Below, piece by piece: positions 1 to 12,378 of a stretch of DNA of 64,000 nt (its first letter is position 1; each line of letters starts with the position of its first letter). Made by a program: the position numbers and the translations under genes. The DNA lies in NCBI GenBank assembly GCA_037974965.1, contig JBBPFI010000015.1, forward strand, positions 159,001 to 223,000, written 5' to 3'. The stretch is from Dacryopinax spathularia. Its lineage: Eukaryota; Basidiomycota; Dacrymycetes; Dacrymycetales; Dacrymycetaceae. The notes under the pieces are model-generated. The model saw only the letters and a program-made list of their open reading frames with translations. It had not been told where the DNA came from and did not search any database.

Positions 1-390
1 GTCCGCCTTTTCTACATACACCGCGGCCCTCTCCACCCCGGGAACGGGCACACAGTGTTCAAACCAAACCGAAATACTTAGTCCTAATCACCCTCCAAAC
101 TCCAGAAAATCAAACAACATCGAACGGTTTTATCGTGCCAAGGGAAGAAAGAAGGGGTAGTGTATTAACGAATGCGGAGGGGTATGCGTAGCCTTGATAT
201 CGGATGAGGAGTGGGAAAATTGCGAGCGCGGGCGAAAGTTGCCGGATTATAGTGTCACACGAGGGTTGCGCTGGGTTGGCGCGTTGGCGCGGGCGGAAGC
301 TCATCGAGAGCTCTCGCAGCGGCGCGAGGGTAGGACCGTAGGTGGGAGATACGAGGTAGAGGGGAGAGGGAGACGGTGGGAGGGAGGCGT

Positions 391-1566
391 TTACGCCTGC
401 CAGTCGCCCTCCAGCGACAGGTCGGAACCCTTCTTGCTCCCGTACGAATCGCCCTCATACGACCTGTTATCGAGCATATCCCTGTGCGTCTCGATCTGCG
501 TGAGGATATGCGGTGGCTCGGCCGGCGTCCTCCCACGGGACTTGCGGTTGAACGAGAAGACCGGAGGCTTCTTCATCCCCATTGATGGCCCGAGCGTCGC
601 TGCTTCCCTATCTCTCTGCTCCCGCTTGGTCGCAGAGCGGACGATGATGAGCATCGGGGAGATGGCCATGATCTGGGCTAGCATTCCGTACAGCGCCCAG
701 AGGACGTTGTTCTGCGTTTGCCAGAGCCCCAGGAAAACGGCCTGCGTGACGGCCATGAGCGCGCCGGACTCGACGACGACTTCGACGACGGAGACGTATT
801 TCCTCGAGTTGGATTCGGGCAAACCGGCGAGACTGGTGTGCATCAGCCAGTAGATGCGGAACGTGATGAGCGCAGTGGTCGTCACGTTCGTGATGAGCGA
901 CATGCTGAAGAGGGCGCTGCCGCACTGGAGGATGAACTCGAGTCCGATCGTTTGGGGCAGCTGGAGCTCGGCCATCTTCACCATGGCGATGATGGCGGCG
1001 ACGACGGAGCCGGTGATGGAGGTCAGGGCGGGGAGCACGATCCAGATCTTACGGTCCCAGATGAGGAAGCAGCGGTAGGCCTGCATGCATGATGAGTTAG
1101 ATATCATGGATACGAGCGGGGAAACTTACGAGAAGAAGATCAGCAACGGCATTAACGCAGATGAAGGAGCCCTCGCTGGCGAGCCATAACGGGGTGTTCT
1201 CCATCATCAGGAAAAGGTCCGAGCCGCCAGCGATGCCACCAAAATCAATCTGCACTGAAATGAATGATGTTGACTGGATACGACAACGAAACGGCTTACG
1301 AAAGCAGTCGCACATCGTTGTATGGCGATACCGATGTGGATCGTGCAGCCCGCCCACATGAAGAGGGCCGAGCCGAGCATGATCCAGCTGATGTTTGGCG
1401 TTATCCGCCGCACTGTGAGTGCGTGACAGGCTTGGCCGACAAGGTTGCATAGCACGCCTTTCGCCGACGCTCAGCTAGGGCAGCGAAGACGAAAGCGATA
1501 GAGCCTACCATAGAGGATGGCTTCGAGGAGGGAGCCTACGAGGTATGCTCGGCCGAGGTCAAGCAT
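391..1566 (-). CDS. Multi-pass (7TM-like) basidiomycete membrane protein
   Basis: Four exons can be joined on the minus strand, with short introns at about 1461-1509, 1238-1299 and 1081-1129 (donors GTAGGC, GTAAGC, GTAAGT). The first exon begins MLDLGRAYLVGSLLEAILYG. The product is about 330 residues with repeated hydrophobic segments, for example around the stretches IMLGSALFMWAGCTIHIGIA, WIVLPALTSITGSVVAAIIA and ALMAVTQAVFLGLW, followed by a polar serine-rich C-terminal tail. This layout (motif AYRCFLIW between membrane segments, then a hydrophilic cytosolic-looking tail) is typical of the large family of uncharacterised seven-helix membrane proteins expanded in mushroom-forming fungi. A sensor or receptor role is often supposed for that family but is not shown here. 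The start at 1566 is chosen because the upstream exon joins in frame to the membrane segments. Function unknown. Confidence 0.75.
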
Positions 1567-3576
1567 GTTTGCCGTGCGTCAGGTGGGTATTGGGGCGCGT
1601 AGGGGGGACAGGTTCAGTTAAGGGAGACAGGGGGATGGTGCAGAACGAGGCGGAAATGAGGCGAGGGGGGATGTAATGATCCAGAGCGGTGCATTGGGTG
1701 GCATATAAGTACATTGGCACATCTCGGAGAAGCACGACGGGACGGTCGATTGTGTATGCCAATGTTGAGCAGCGAACGCTTCCGATGGAACGGCGTGCGA
1801 GGCAATCAGGCACTTCTTGCTATCCCATCCATTCTCTTGCGACATGAGTACGCGGCATCGATGCAGTCCAGACGCCAGAGCAGATGGCAACGCCAGGGGG
1901 ATCCGGGAGGAGATGAAGCACAAGTATGGGGCTTCTCCGGCTCACTCTCCTGGTGGAAGCTGGGCCCGCAGAGGGTCAAGTAGGCCATTGATTACCCGAT
2001 TTGTGCGCGGAGGGAGAGAGAACACCCATAGAGGACAATGGCAGGAGAAGCCTGGGAGGGAATAGCAACGCCGACACTGTGTGAGCAAGAGGTGGAGATG
2101 AGCAGATGAAGCAGATGAAGCAGATGAAAGCAGCAGACTGAGTATGATACGCGGACGACGCTCACCAACACCAGGCGACCGTTAATGGAAATGCACGTGC
2201 ACTCTGCTTCTGAGTACCCATATCGAGCGTGGGATGGGATGCCTCAGGGCGCTTCGTGCCATTGTCTCCCCTCCAGCGGGGCAACAGACAATGGCGCTCT
2301 TCTCAAGACAATGGACAATGCCTCCGTCCGCCCGGTCTGCCCTGGAACCGCCGTGATGGACCGTGCATAGAACGGTTGGGTCGCGCCATTCCAGTCGGTC
2401 GGCCCGGGTCGGGAATGCCCGGTGTCCTAAACGAGTCTCGTAATCTATCAACATTCCATTACAAGGGACTGGGATCGTGCGGGGCGGCAGCCTACACCCT
2501 CTCTTCGTCATTGTACTTCTGTCCATTGAGGCGCCGACAGCTTGGACAGACGACCGGGAGGGAAGGAACTGCCATATCGGAGCAGGAAGATCTCGTCCGC
2601 CGCCCTGCTTTGGGTTCAAAGGATGGCCGCGGCGATGCAGACGTTCGACGTCCGAAGACGTATAAGTTGGAAGCGAAGCCCTGCGTTCGAAGTTGCTGCC
2701 TCCCTCCACGGGTTCGTGGTAGCTGACCGGGTTAGTTCTTCATTGTTGATATTGATACCTTCGAGCCTTCTACCATTAGAGCTGATGATGAGAGAACCAA
2801 TAGACCACGATGCGTTGCAGATTGTGCTACTTGAGCTGCGGCTTACCGTCTGGAGGCTGCTGAACGCTTGGCATGATCACGACAATTCCAGCTCGACAAC
2901 TGTCCAGAACGCCTGCGGACATGACAACGATGAGATATCCGTAAAGCCAAGCTGTCCAGCAATTTGCTGCTGCCAATCTGCTGAGGAAAAGCCATCCTGT
3001 TTCGGGCAGGACGGCGGAGGCTGTAAACACTATCGTAGCGTGACCCTCAACCACAGTCCATCCTCACTCTACCAACCCGTGCGTCGTCAAGCCCTTTCCT
3101 CAGACAAAAGCGTACAAAAGCGGCGCCGCCGCAAAGCCGTGCGTTTCAAGAAACGACACCGTTTTCCCGCAATTCCGCAATCCCGCAATTTCTCTGTGAT
3201 TATGTGACTCCTGTGATGTTCCAAGGATAGGCTGAGGGAAGGCGGTGCAGCGCAGGAACGCGAAGGCCTGAGCTGACGACGTGGCCGTAACTCGCTCCTC
3301 ACCGCTTGCTTTGCTCAGCCTGCTGAGCGCTGGCCCTTGCTCTACACTTACGCTCGATGGCTATTGCTTGGCGCAAAGGGCTGACTGTGAGCGTGCCAAC
3401 AACTTTGCGCGTACGCTGAGCACTCATTCGTCCTGAGGGGGCGATGAGTAGCCATAGAGCGCGTCTTGGTCGTCGTCGTCCGGGCGGTGAGGCCTACCGG
3501 CTGGCCTTGCAGGAAGGAGGATGAACGGCTATAACCCCTGTGCTATCGATGGTGATGGACCGCAAAACGCTGGACT
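1567..3576. other. Intergenic gap of about 2 kb
   Basis: No gene can be supported here. Open frames on both strands are short, lack family resemblance and do not join through plausible introns. It holds the upstream region of the minus-strand membrane protein and of the plus-strand unknown gene, plus one short CAGATGAAG repeat. Confidence 0.6.
2103..2135. repeat. Short tandem repeat, CAGATGAAG-like unit
   Basis: Three to four near-perfect copies of a 9-base unit (CAGATGAAG, last copy diverging to CAGATGAAA). Simple sequence only; no coding frame is apparent. Confidence 0.85.
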
Positions 3577-4551
3577 ATGGCTTGCCGGACGATTTCCACC
3601 AAGTCGAAGTCCAAATCCATAACCTCGGCAGCGAAGTCAACCAGACATTTACGCCGCACTCAACGCAAGTCGTCCACGAAATCCCATCTCCTGCCGAGCA
3701 CAGCCCGTCCTACTACTCACTCCACCAAGCCTCATCCGATCCGCAAACCAGGGCAGCAAGGACCAGCGCCGCCACCACCGAAGTCTCTATCCATCCCACA
3801 ACGAGCATCCATCCTAGCCCATCTACACATCGCCCTGAACTGGACTGCCCTGTCATCTCCTCTCCCCTCTGCCTCGTCCTCGCAGTCGTTCGAGCATAAC
3901 GAGCTCCTCCAACTCAAGCCAGGCTTCCACCCCTTGCCAGAGTGGCTGAGGCCCACCCTCCTGGGCCTGCTTGGTGAACCGGCCTCTCCCATCTGTCCCA
4001 TTCAGCGCATCCCGACCAGCAACAGGAAACCAGCCCAGCGACGAGACCGAAAGGTCCGTTTCGCCAAGGGTAGGAGTGATACACCCTCTTCGACCTATAC
4101 GTCCTCCTCCCCTTCACCTCCAGCGTCCAGCACTTCCTCGTCTAAGAAGGACGCGGCGGAAGTCGAAAGCTTACTGTTCGACCATTGCGCCCAGCAGGTG
4201 CCGGTGGAAACGATGAGGGAGCTCTTACCTTCGCTCTTGGTTCAGCTGCCTCTGCCTGAGTTCGCCGCGCTCTTAAGAGAGGTCGAACTCGTATTGCCTC
4301 ATCTTAAAGAGGAGAGGGAGGCGGTGTGCGAGCGGGACCGGGAAGAGGGAAGGGGGATGTACGAGCTAGACTTGGATGAATGGCCTGATTCTCTTGTGGA
4401 CGATGTCTGGGGAGTAGTGGAGCCAGTCGTGAGGAGACGATTGGAGGTGGAGTGGGAGGTGTTGTTGCTCGCTCTTGAAAGGCAACAGCAAGTGGAAGAG
4501 GAGAGAAAGGTTGGTTGGGGGAGGTATGAGCTTAGGAGTCGCACAACATAG
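3577..4551 (+). CDS. Hypothetical protein, 324 residues
   Basis: One uninterrupted frame of 324 codons. I do not recognise the family. The first ~65 residues are Lys/Ser/Thr/Pro-rich and probably disordered. Around residues 75-130 there is a helical-looking segment (IPQRASILAHLHIALNWTAL, then LPEWLRPTLLGLLGEP), then a Ser/Pro linker with a basic patch (RRDRKVRFAKGR). The C-terminal ~130 residues are rich in Leu, Glu and Val and look alpha-helical (PVETMRELLPSLLVQLPLPE and the Glu-rich helix after it). No signal peptide or membrane segment is seen. An overlapping frame starting at 3540 is shorter and low-complexity, so this frame is preferred. The true start could lie slightly downstream of 3577. 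The sequence TATAACC lies about 45 bases upstream. Confidence 0.6.
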   Translation: MACRTISTKSKSKSITSAAKSTRHLRRTQRKSSTKSHLLPSTARPTTHSTKPHPIRKPGQQGPAPPPPKSLSIPQRASILAHLHIALNWTALSSPLPSASSSQSFEHNELLQLKPGFHPLPEWLRPTLLGLLGEPASPICPIQRIPTSNRKPAQRRDRKVRFAKGRSDTPSSTYTSSSPSPPASSTSSSKKDAAEVESLLFDHCAQQVPVETMRELLPSLLVQLPLPEFAALLREVELVLPHLKEEREAVCERDREEGRGMYELDLDEWPDSLVDDVWGVVEPVVRRRLEVEWEVLLLALERQQQVEEERKVGWGRYELRSRTT

Positions 4552-4874
4552 TGCATATAAGCAATTGGGACTTAGTTGACGTAATTGGAGATGGTTATGG
4601 CGGGCGTCTGCTGGGTGAGGTGTGAAGGTAGATCTCATATTTGTATATCAGATCAAAAGTCGTATCATACCCGCGACCCAGGCAATACAGTAGTGTACCT
4701 CCCTGCCACCCTCGCCAGCCAGACAGGACCGACGGGCTTCTCGTACCCGCTACCGAAAACCTCCGTCGCCCTCCGCCCGATGGAGATGATGCATGCATGC
4801 GGAAGCTCGTAGTGGGAAGGAAGCGAGGGGTGAATGCGGGGCGGAAAAATGGGAAGAAAGCGGAAGGGAGTGGT

Positions 4875-5355
4875 TTAGTGACCACCTTGCTGCGCTTGCT
4901 GCATCATCTCTACACCACAGGTCAGGAACGACGAGATACGAAAAGATGGTGACGGGGACGCACCAGCATTATGCTCCGCGAACCTAGCCCCTACGCGCTC
5001 CGAATGCTTGAAGAACTTGTCCGTGCAGTTAAAGACGCATTGTTCCTACATAACAGCATCAGCACACAGGTCCAATCTCTCCACTGGCTCGCGCATATAT
5101 CGATCTCTTCAACCATTCACATCGACAAGAAAGTGACGAGGCCGTGCAGAAGGCGCAAGCAAAGAAAGAAGCATATGAGAAGAGCAAACGCACCTCCTTC
5201 GAAGTTAACGCCTTGCTAGTAAAATCATTCACGCAGCTCGTAAAGCACCTCTCCACCAAGCCCGAATAAAGACGCATAAAGTCCTGCATCTGTTTTCGCT
5301 CTATGATGCGAGACATCTGCGCCTGCTCGTTGGGAGAGAGTTGGGACATGTCCAT
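4875..5355 (-). CDS. TIM9: Mitochondrial import chaperone Tim9
   Basis: Three exons (5194-5355, 4964-5045, 4875-4909) give a 92-residue product. It has the small-Tim signature: first CX3C as CFTSC within [16 protein letters not shown], then [13 protein letters not shown], then second CX3C as CVFNC followed by [20 protein letters not shown]. The twin CX3C motifs are joined by disulfides in the mitochondrial intermembrane space, where Tim9 forms a hexamer with Tim10 that escorts hydrophobic carrier precursors to the TIM22 complex. The length matches the family. Donors are GTGCGT in both introns; acceptors read TAG. The second cysteine pair is supplied by exon 2, so the unspliced frame would be useless. 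The start at 5355 gives the expected [14 protein letters not shown] opening; an in-frame upstream ATG would add an atypical proline-rich leader. Its upstream region was shared with CAF16 before the KDZ element landed between them. Confidence 0.95.
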
Positions 5356-5580
5356 CTTTGCTTCGTCTTTCCTTCTCGGGGTTGGAGGCCTAGCTGGCGG
5401 GTGTGGGGGTGAGGTAGGAGGTTTGAGTGGATGTTGGGTTTGTCGCAGGGCGATCAAGTATGGAGGTGGAATGAACTACTTATGAAGCACTTGATCGAGG
5501 CTGAAGGTCTTTGGAGCACTGCTTTCTCCTCGCACAGCCCTCTAAGTAGAGGGCTGCGCGCCCTGCGCCGTGGGCTCAGG
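5356..5580. promoter_or_regulatory. Left remnant of the TIM9/CAF16 divergent intergenic region
   Basis: 225 bases between the TIM9 start and the left end of the KDZ element. Together with 14142-14460 it would make a divergent intergenic region of about 545 bases. It contains a perfect inverted repeat with 10-base arms and a 2-base loop at 5535-5556 (CAGCCCTCTA/TAGAGGGCTG). Confidence 0.5.
5535..5556. repeat. Perfect 10-bp-arm palindrome outside the left transposon end
   Basis: CAGCCCTCTA, loop AG, TAGAGGGCTG. It lies 24 bases outside the left inverted repeat. A similar hairpin (CAGCCTGC/GCAGGCTG) lies inside the right inverted repeat at 14078-14100. The resemblance may be coincidental. Confidence 0.7.
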
Positions 5581-5640
5581 TTAGAGCATCCCGCGCGTAA
5601 AATCGTCACCCCCTTGTGTCCAGCCGGAGCCATTAGCCTC
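5581..5640 (+). repeat. Left terminal inverted repeat of the KDZ element
   Basis: Begins TTAGAGCATCCCGCGCGTAA. Compared with the reverse complement of 14082-14141 it shares TTAGAGCAT, CCGCG, AAAA, TCCAGCC (offset 39 against 40) and CATT-AGC (offset 51 in both). Overall identity is only moderate, but the ordered blocks make chance unlikely. Confidence 0.7.
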
Positions 5641-5777
5641 CGACGGACTTCTTCTCGGCTATGCTTCTGCCGAGCCCGATCCCAAATTCTCCAGAAGATC
5701 CCCATCAAAACAAACAATGAACCCTTGCGAAAGTACCGACACTTGGGAACTCCCGACACATCCTCCCTATCTCGCCC

Positions 5778-8700
5778 ATGCACAACAACTCCGGAGCTCA
5801 TGGGCTGAACCATCCCAACACCGACCGCTCATCTACATCAAGCCACTCTGGAACACCAAATGCAAGCTCATCTTCCGGAGGTCGGCGACGAGCCCTCCTC
5901 TCTGTCCCACCATCTCGCCGCCCCAACCGACGCAAAACGATGACCCACTCCCGTATCATCCGGATTGGTATCGCAAACCAGGAGAACGAGGCGGTCACAG
6001 GGGATGGATTCACTCTGGAAGAACTCCTGCAACAGCCAATCCCAGCCACCCCTCCTATCCGGACTGGACGAAGCCGTACCGATGCATACTCCATCGCTGC
6101 TCTCGACCGTCGGGAAGCCGAGCTCCGAACACGAGACCGAGCACGTTTTGCAGCAGATCCGGAAGAGGAGGTCATGTTGCAGTTTGTGCAGGGGGAGACG
6201 ATGGACGTTTCCGGAGATGTTGATTGGGAGGATGTCGAGATGCATGAGGAGGGTGCCAGTGAGGAAGCACTTTTTCACACTTGGCTGGAGATAACGTACG
6301 CCTGATGTCTCATTCTGGAGATCTTGTCAATGTCTAACTGTCAACAGTCGACCTTCCTACCCATCCGGAGAAGGCAGGTACGCTCAAAGAATCCTCCAGC
6401 AAGCTCGGGCATGGGAATCACTCATGCCGGATTTGGTGCATGAGTTCTTGCGATGGAGGTTGCGCGGTGTAAGCCAGCCCTCCAGCACATTACCTCCGGA
6501 CAGTACTCGAGCCTTCGAACTTGACGTCGTGACTTGGAGTGGCATCCGGAGGGAAGCGTTTGGCATCGTAGGGACCAGTACCAGTCCCATTCTGATCCTG
6601 ATGCGGTATGGCTTCCTCGCTTGCACTCCGGAAGCACCGCGAATGGCCTTCGATGTCCGGATTCTTGAAGTCCACCATCGTGTCCGGATGCGCGCATATA
6701 TATCCCATGAAGCATGGACCCGAGTTCTGTGCGATTTGCAAGGAGTAAGTCCTCCATGATTTCCAGATTAATACCATGCTTATCCTGCCTAGATCCCATA
6801 TTCACCTTCTTTCCGGAAACACGTGGCTGATGCATATGATACATATGTATCCCTCCTGCATCATCTGGAGCAGGATCTGTCAGTTGCCTTCGGTCAGGAT
6901 AGTCCTGAATGGCGAGTGAAACATAGTTGCCCAGCTTGCGAGTTCAAGGTAAGCTTTTCTGGAGCATTGATGAGACTTGAACCCAGCTGATTCCATGTAG
7001 CTTCAGGATGAACCGCCCCTGCCACTCTCCAGACTCATTTGTGGAGACGGTAACAACTCCAGCAAGCGGTTCGCCCATGCCGGACATCAAGACTTGCGTT
7101 TATACAAGAGCGATTACATCATTGGTCCGGAAGATGTCGACCGCTTCAAGGACGATGTACGCCAGCGGCACAGTCGCCCCATCCGGACCAGGGGTGGTGG
7201 AGACCCGACAGACGGCCTCCTTCTGGACCAAGCAGGACACATTACTCTGGATGAATCACTTGCGGCATGTGCAGATAAATGGAAAGCATCACAGGCTCGG
7301 GAGACAGGACACACGTTCCAACGAGCTCTAGAGGAGACAGGACACTTCCTGACAGTCTGCCGGCATGCTTTCATTCGCTATTCTGTTGATATGATCCGGA
7401 GTGGTGAGCTGTAAGTGATTCATTCTCTGCATAGCTCTTGCTGAATATGTATCCAGAGCGAAGTACTCTATTGCCAGTCTGGATCGACTATTGACGACTT
7501 TGGGTCCGGACATCGGGTTTGGCTATGATATCGGGTGTACTCACTCTATTACTGTCCTCCGGAGCTCTATTGGCGAACGTGCTCAATCTTCCGGACTGAA
7601 GTTCTTTGTTGGGGCCTTCCATGGCTATGCCCACAACAGGCGCTGCCAGATTCATTTCCACCCTCGCTTGCTCGCCATCGCTGGTCTGGAAGATTTCGAA
7701 ACTTGTGAGTGGGTGTTTAGCCAGCAAAACCGATCGGCCCACCTGTTCCGGCACGCCTCTCCCTACCATCGGCACATGACCATGGACTGGTTCTATCGTA
7801 CATGGGATGCTGACCGGAGAGCAGCATTGGGTGAGTGCTCTGGATTACATGCATAAAATCCAATATCCTGATGTGCGGGCAGGAGAATTCCTATTCCGGA
7901 ATTACCGGCAGGCCCTGATGATCATCCAAAATGATGGTGCCAGTGTAGCGTCATTATTGCAAACTCTGGACACCACGTACACGGATTTGGAGACTTACCG
8001 GAAAGAAGAAATCACCTTCTTTGACTCGCTGCAACATCCTCCGGAGGTCAACGAGACAGCGGTGCAGTACATGGAGACATTGCGCATGTATGCAGCAGCG
8101 GAGTAAGTGCTACTCCGTCATATTTTCTGGACACGGGCTGATCTCTGCCAGAACAGAATTGCACAGGTCCCGCGCTCGGGAGTTCATTGTCTCCACCCCA
8201 GACAACTGGGACGATGAGACAACACGACAAAATGGCCGTGCTCAGGAACGCAATGTGCTACGTTGTCTCCGGAAAGTAGCCCAGCTTGAAGCAATACTGG
8301 TTGACTTCGAACGCACTCTGGACACGGATCGATGGACGCCAGATCATCCGTCTTGGCAGCAATATTCCCGAACAATGGAGGAGAGGGAGTTCCAACAAGC
8401 TCTGGACCATTTGGAGAGTCTGGTCGTCCAGAGGCTGTTTGAGATGGAGAAGATGAACAACAAAGGAACAAGTACATTAGTTTTTCCTGAGGGGAACGAC
8501 CTGCTGACGTCCGGACAGACTACAAAATGCGTAGCGCAATTGCCAAAGCGCTACAGGCACGGAGTCACAGCCTCCGGACCGCCCTAAGTGAATACAACCG
8601 TCTCGCTGTTATGGTCCAGCCTCCGCGCCCCGTTCTCACAATGGAGAATGTTCTGGATTATGCGTTCTTGGCTGAATTCAGCTTGCTGCGCCATGGCATT

Positions 8701-9204
8701 CCGGAACGCGATGCTCGACCTTGGATGCAGCCACGTATTCGGGAGCTGGTCAACAAATGGATGCTCGTACGATGTGCCGAACAAGAAATTATCCGCCTCA
8801 ATGTCGAGATCCAGAGAGTCCTGACCGCTATATCTGAAGAGGCAGAAGAAATGGCCGACCATCTTGCCCAGGTTACTCAGTCCGGAGACGTAGCACTTGC
8901 GCACGAGATGCGTCGCAGGATCGAAGTCCGGAAGCTGGTCGATGCAAAGGTGCGACACCGTCTGGAGGATATTATGCGCCTCCCTGGATACTCCGGCCCG
9001 CAAGAGAAAGGCACTCCCCTTCATGCTCGCACTCGTCCGGAGCTTAGTGGTGTAGGTGCAGGGTGGACGCCACCAAGAGATGCTCAGGAAGTGGATGATC
9101 TTAGCGGCATGGTGGCCGATGATTCTGGACAGTGGGAGGAGGAAGGACTTCCGGAGATTGAAGCATTAGCAGAGGCGTTTGGTGCCTCACTCGATGTAAA
9201 CTAG
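5778..9204 (+). CDS. KDZ transposase, 1021 residues, open after splicing
   Basis: Eight exons join cleanly: 5778-6295, 6348-6744, 6793-6948, 7001-7410, 7457-7830, 7883-8102, 8167-8471, 8519-9204. Hallmarks of the family are visible in order: an early Trp/Leu-rich block (ARAWESLMPDLVHEFLRW), a LACTPEAPRMAFDVRILE-type segment, a cysteine pair CPAC, the DGNNSSKRF motif, CRHAFIRYSVDMIRSGEL, then the RNase H-like core. The core shows GYDIGC (likely catalytic Asp), GAFHGYAHNRRCQIHFHP, and GLEDFETCEWVFSQQN with the acidic residues expected near the third catalytic position. The C-terminal third (TNYKMRSAIAKALQARS, PPRPVLTMENVLDY) also matches KDZ proteins. It should catalyse cut-and-paste movement of the element in the nucleus. 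No stop or shift was found in the spliced frame. The start at 5778 is the first in-frame ATG; a later one is possible. Confidence 0.9.
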
Positions 9205-10101
9205 CCAACCGGGTCCGATTTTTGTTTTTTTTTTCCCGTGTCACTATGTTTCAATTTCCAGAAATACGCGGTGTACATAATGTCCTTATATGCGAATGAT
9301 ACATCCGGACTATAACACTGAGTTACGCAGTACAGCACTTCGTGTCTGGAATGAAGAGGATGGAGAGAGAAGAACCAAAAAAAAACTCTCTATCTACGGC
9401 ACTCTGGAAGGAAGCATGGCCATATGCGTAGTCTCCGGAAAGCACCATCGAGGGGAGGAATGACATGCAATAAAGCGAGACTGTCACAGTCAAACTGAAG
9501 CAGACACTCTGGAATGTTCGGCTGACGGTTTGAATTCCAGAACGAAGGTGTCAAAGGGAAGGCAATTGCTTCTGAGACTCAAGCCTAATCCGGACACTGC
9601 TCCACAAGACGATTCTTTGAATTCCACATGGACTATCTTCCAGAAGGTACACCTCGCGTTAAAGTTGATAACAATGTATTCTCAGGAATTGCCGTATATA
9701 CTTGTAGGGAGTTGCAAGGAATCCCATTCAGGAAAAAAGCGATGCCAATGCGCCCGAGATTCCACCACCTTTTACCTCTTCCGGACTGAAGGACATACAG
9801 GGAGATTAAAAAAGGTAAGCCTCCCCCTTATCCGGAGATAGAAGAGCGATGGTGAGCATCAATCGCATTGTTAACGCATGGTTTCCGGAATGCAAACACG
9901 TGCCCTACGCGCTGTTTCGGTCTATTGTGCTCCCAAATTGCTTCCGGAGTCCCTAGTCACCCTCTGCGCGTGAGCGCATATAGTCTGCCCCTTCCTCCTT
10001 TCGCTCACCCCACCTCACCCGACTTCAACTCATTCCCTTCCTCTCCGGATCCACCACTCTACCACCACTCTACTTTCCAGACTCTACTCTCCACTCTATC
10101 C
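9205..10101. other. Non-coding interval inside the KDZ element
   Basis: About 900 bases between the transposase stop and the start of the second gene. No convincing gene. It carries the TCCGGA-type hexamers at the same density as the coding parts, plus short A runs just after the transposase stop (likely its 3' untranslated region) and C/T-rich sequence before 10102 (likely promoter and leader of the next gene). Confidence 0.6.
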
Positions 10102-12378
10102 ATGTACAACAGGCTCAGGTCCTCCCGCAGAGGCTCGCACCCTCCGGACAACGACTCCCGTCGCGGATCGTCCGGAAGAGGTGGACCTCCCCCTTCTGCC
10201 AGTCATGCACGCTCCACATCGTCAAGCAGTCATCCGGATGAACCGCCACCGCCTGCATATGAGTCGACTCGTGGTACTCCCGCTCCTTCCGGACCAGCAG
10301 CTCCTGCAACTCCTGGCCGTTCCGGAGCACGTTATATGGAGGCTACACCCGGGCCAGCAACGCCGAACCCATCCGGAGCATCGCGTCGTTCGGAGTCACC
10401 GCTTGCTGGTTACCACTTCCCCGCTGGTTCCACCTCCGGACCGACTCCCACCATGCCCATCGCTCCTGTAGCCCGCAGCGCATCCCGGATGTCCATCGAT
10501 CCTCCCTCTGGAGGGATGCAGACCCGGTCGTCATCCAGAATGTCGTTGGGCCCGTCGTCCCAACGCACAAGTCCGGCCCTCGCGCCTGCTCGAATTACAT
10601 CTCCCTCCCCTGGTCCCTCTGGAAGTGCACCCACTGGACCTACTTCCAGAGGCTCCTCTCGCCCGTTCGTCACGGCCGCTAGCCTCCTCGCCCAGCAGAC
10701 CACCACGCGGTCGGCATCGTCTTCCTCACAGTCCGGACCGCCATCAAGCTGGCACAGAGGTCCAGAACCCACTCTTCCGGCTGGCGTGCAAGAGGTTGCC
10801 AGCCGCGTTCCGGACCCCTCGTATGCGCCGACATACCTTCCTCGTGGTGTTTCTGGACCACCCCCTCCCCCTCCTCCGCCTAGAGATGCTCCTTTCTCTG
10901 GACCCCGCTTCGATTCTCAGGAGACAATGGTGATGGTTGGTGGTGTCCTGACTAAGACGGTTGGGAAGGAGAATAGGCCTACCCCTTGGGGACCTCCGGA
11001 GGCTTTGGCGAACCGGTATATGACTGGCTGGAACGTGAACAATAAGCCAGATCAGGATGTCGACCAGATCGCCCTCACCCCTGTTCCGGACAGTCGCCGA
11101 CTTGTGAACGCTCAGACTGGCAACCACAATCCGGATCAGCTGTACTTTGACGCACCTGTGAGACGCGGAGGTGGTGGCTTTGGTGAGTCTCCGGATCTAC
11201 CGCATATCTGCAAGTCCTGACGTTGAAAGCAGTTTTGCCACATGTCCGCTTCTTTGACCATCGTCCGGAACAGAAGGGGGGACCGCTCCCCATTATGTTC
11301 GGGAGCGTAATGGGCTTTCCTTCCTTATATCTGGAGCAACTGCCTACGAACCACAGCAAGCTCCCTCCTCCTATCCAGAACCGTTTCAGCACCGCCCTAT
11401 CCGGAGATCCTTTCCGCATCATGCGTGATCGAGTTGGCGACACTCTCCCCATTATGCAAGGCTCCCGAAATGATCGTCTGGATGCACCGGGCCTGAATCA
11501 ACATCCTCACCGTAAGATCCGGAGCCCAGATGTGCGCAAGTTCGCATATAAGAATGATTACATGACTGGGATTCTGGATTTCGTACGCATCTCCCTCTGT
11601 CCGGATGAGCTGAACTGACGATGTATTCCAGAGTACTGCGGCAGATCGGATGTTGTGCGAGGGCTTTCACTTCCACTTCATGGCTACGACAACGAATGGT
11701 CCGGATGGCCATCCCGATGCATGCACCGTGATCTCCAGAACTGTCTGGGAAGACAGTGCCATCATGGAAGCTCTGGAGAAGATCAATCGCCTATTCCGGA
11801 CCAAACTGATGTATGCTGCTCGGGACCGGAAGACCTTGAACATCGATGGCTTCAACAACGAGGGCACCCTCTTTCCGGTCCAGACACATGTTACCGACGA
11901 GGAGATCCAGAATATCGGCGAAGAGTTCCCGACATACGAAGACCCTCCTCCCCCTCTCCCCTCTATTTCCAGAGCAGATGTGCAGCCCCCTGGATTCCGG
12001 ATGTTGCAACTGCCGGAGGATCCTCGTCAATGGCCTGTCATTCCTTCTGAGATTCCTCACGCTGTCGACACCTGGTTCGAACGCCGCACGTTCCCTCATG
12101 TCTGGACAGACGCCTTCTATCGCAATGGAATCCGGACGGTGTATCGCCTCTACTTGTTTGTTCACCCTCGCGAATGGAGGGCTCGTCTGGACGCTGCACT
12201 CACGACTTATGGAAGGGACCACGTCCCGGTCAAGCACGACCTCTCCAGTATCCTGAACCCGATGTTCCAGCACAAGTGTATGGAATGGGCGGATTCCGGA
12301 GTAGTTGGGATGGAGGGTGGTATCTTTCTCCCTAGTGTTGCTGACTACGATCCTCTGGAAGAGACCCGCACGTCGTAG
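10102..12378 (+). CDS. KDZ-element gene 2: disordered N-terminus plus conserved C-terminal domain
   Basis: Three exons (10102-11182, 11233-11582, 11632-12378) give about 725 residues. The first ~360 residues are extremely Ser/Pro/Gly-rich and look disordered (repeated PSG, RSSSR, PPPPP). The C-terminal half is ordered in appearance: a segment with RKFAYKNDYMTGILDF joined across an intron to STAADRMLCEGFHFHFMATT, then an aromatic-rich stretch (VDTWFERRTFPHVWTDAFYR). Proteins with this FHFHF-type segment recur in mushroom genomes next to transposases, but I know no assigned function. An ATG 78 codons upstream is in frame; 10102 is preferred because it opens the MYNRLRSSRRGS block directly after a C/T-rich leader. 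A DNA-binding or accessory transposition role is inference. It could also be spliced to the next gene. Confidence 0.65.

Noticed and set aside
5535-5556. Left hairpin as the transposon's left end
   Set aside because: The TTAGAGCAT repeat at 5581 aligns with the right end over several ordered blocks, and the hairpin falls outside that alignment.
11260-11430. Alternative frame PHYVRERN... as exon 2 of KDZ gene 2
   Set aside because: It stops after about 50 codons, while the chosen acceptor at 11232 gives a 116-codon frame that joins in phase to the conserved STAADRM exon.
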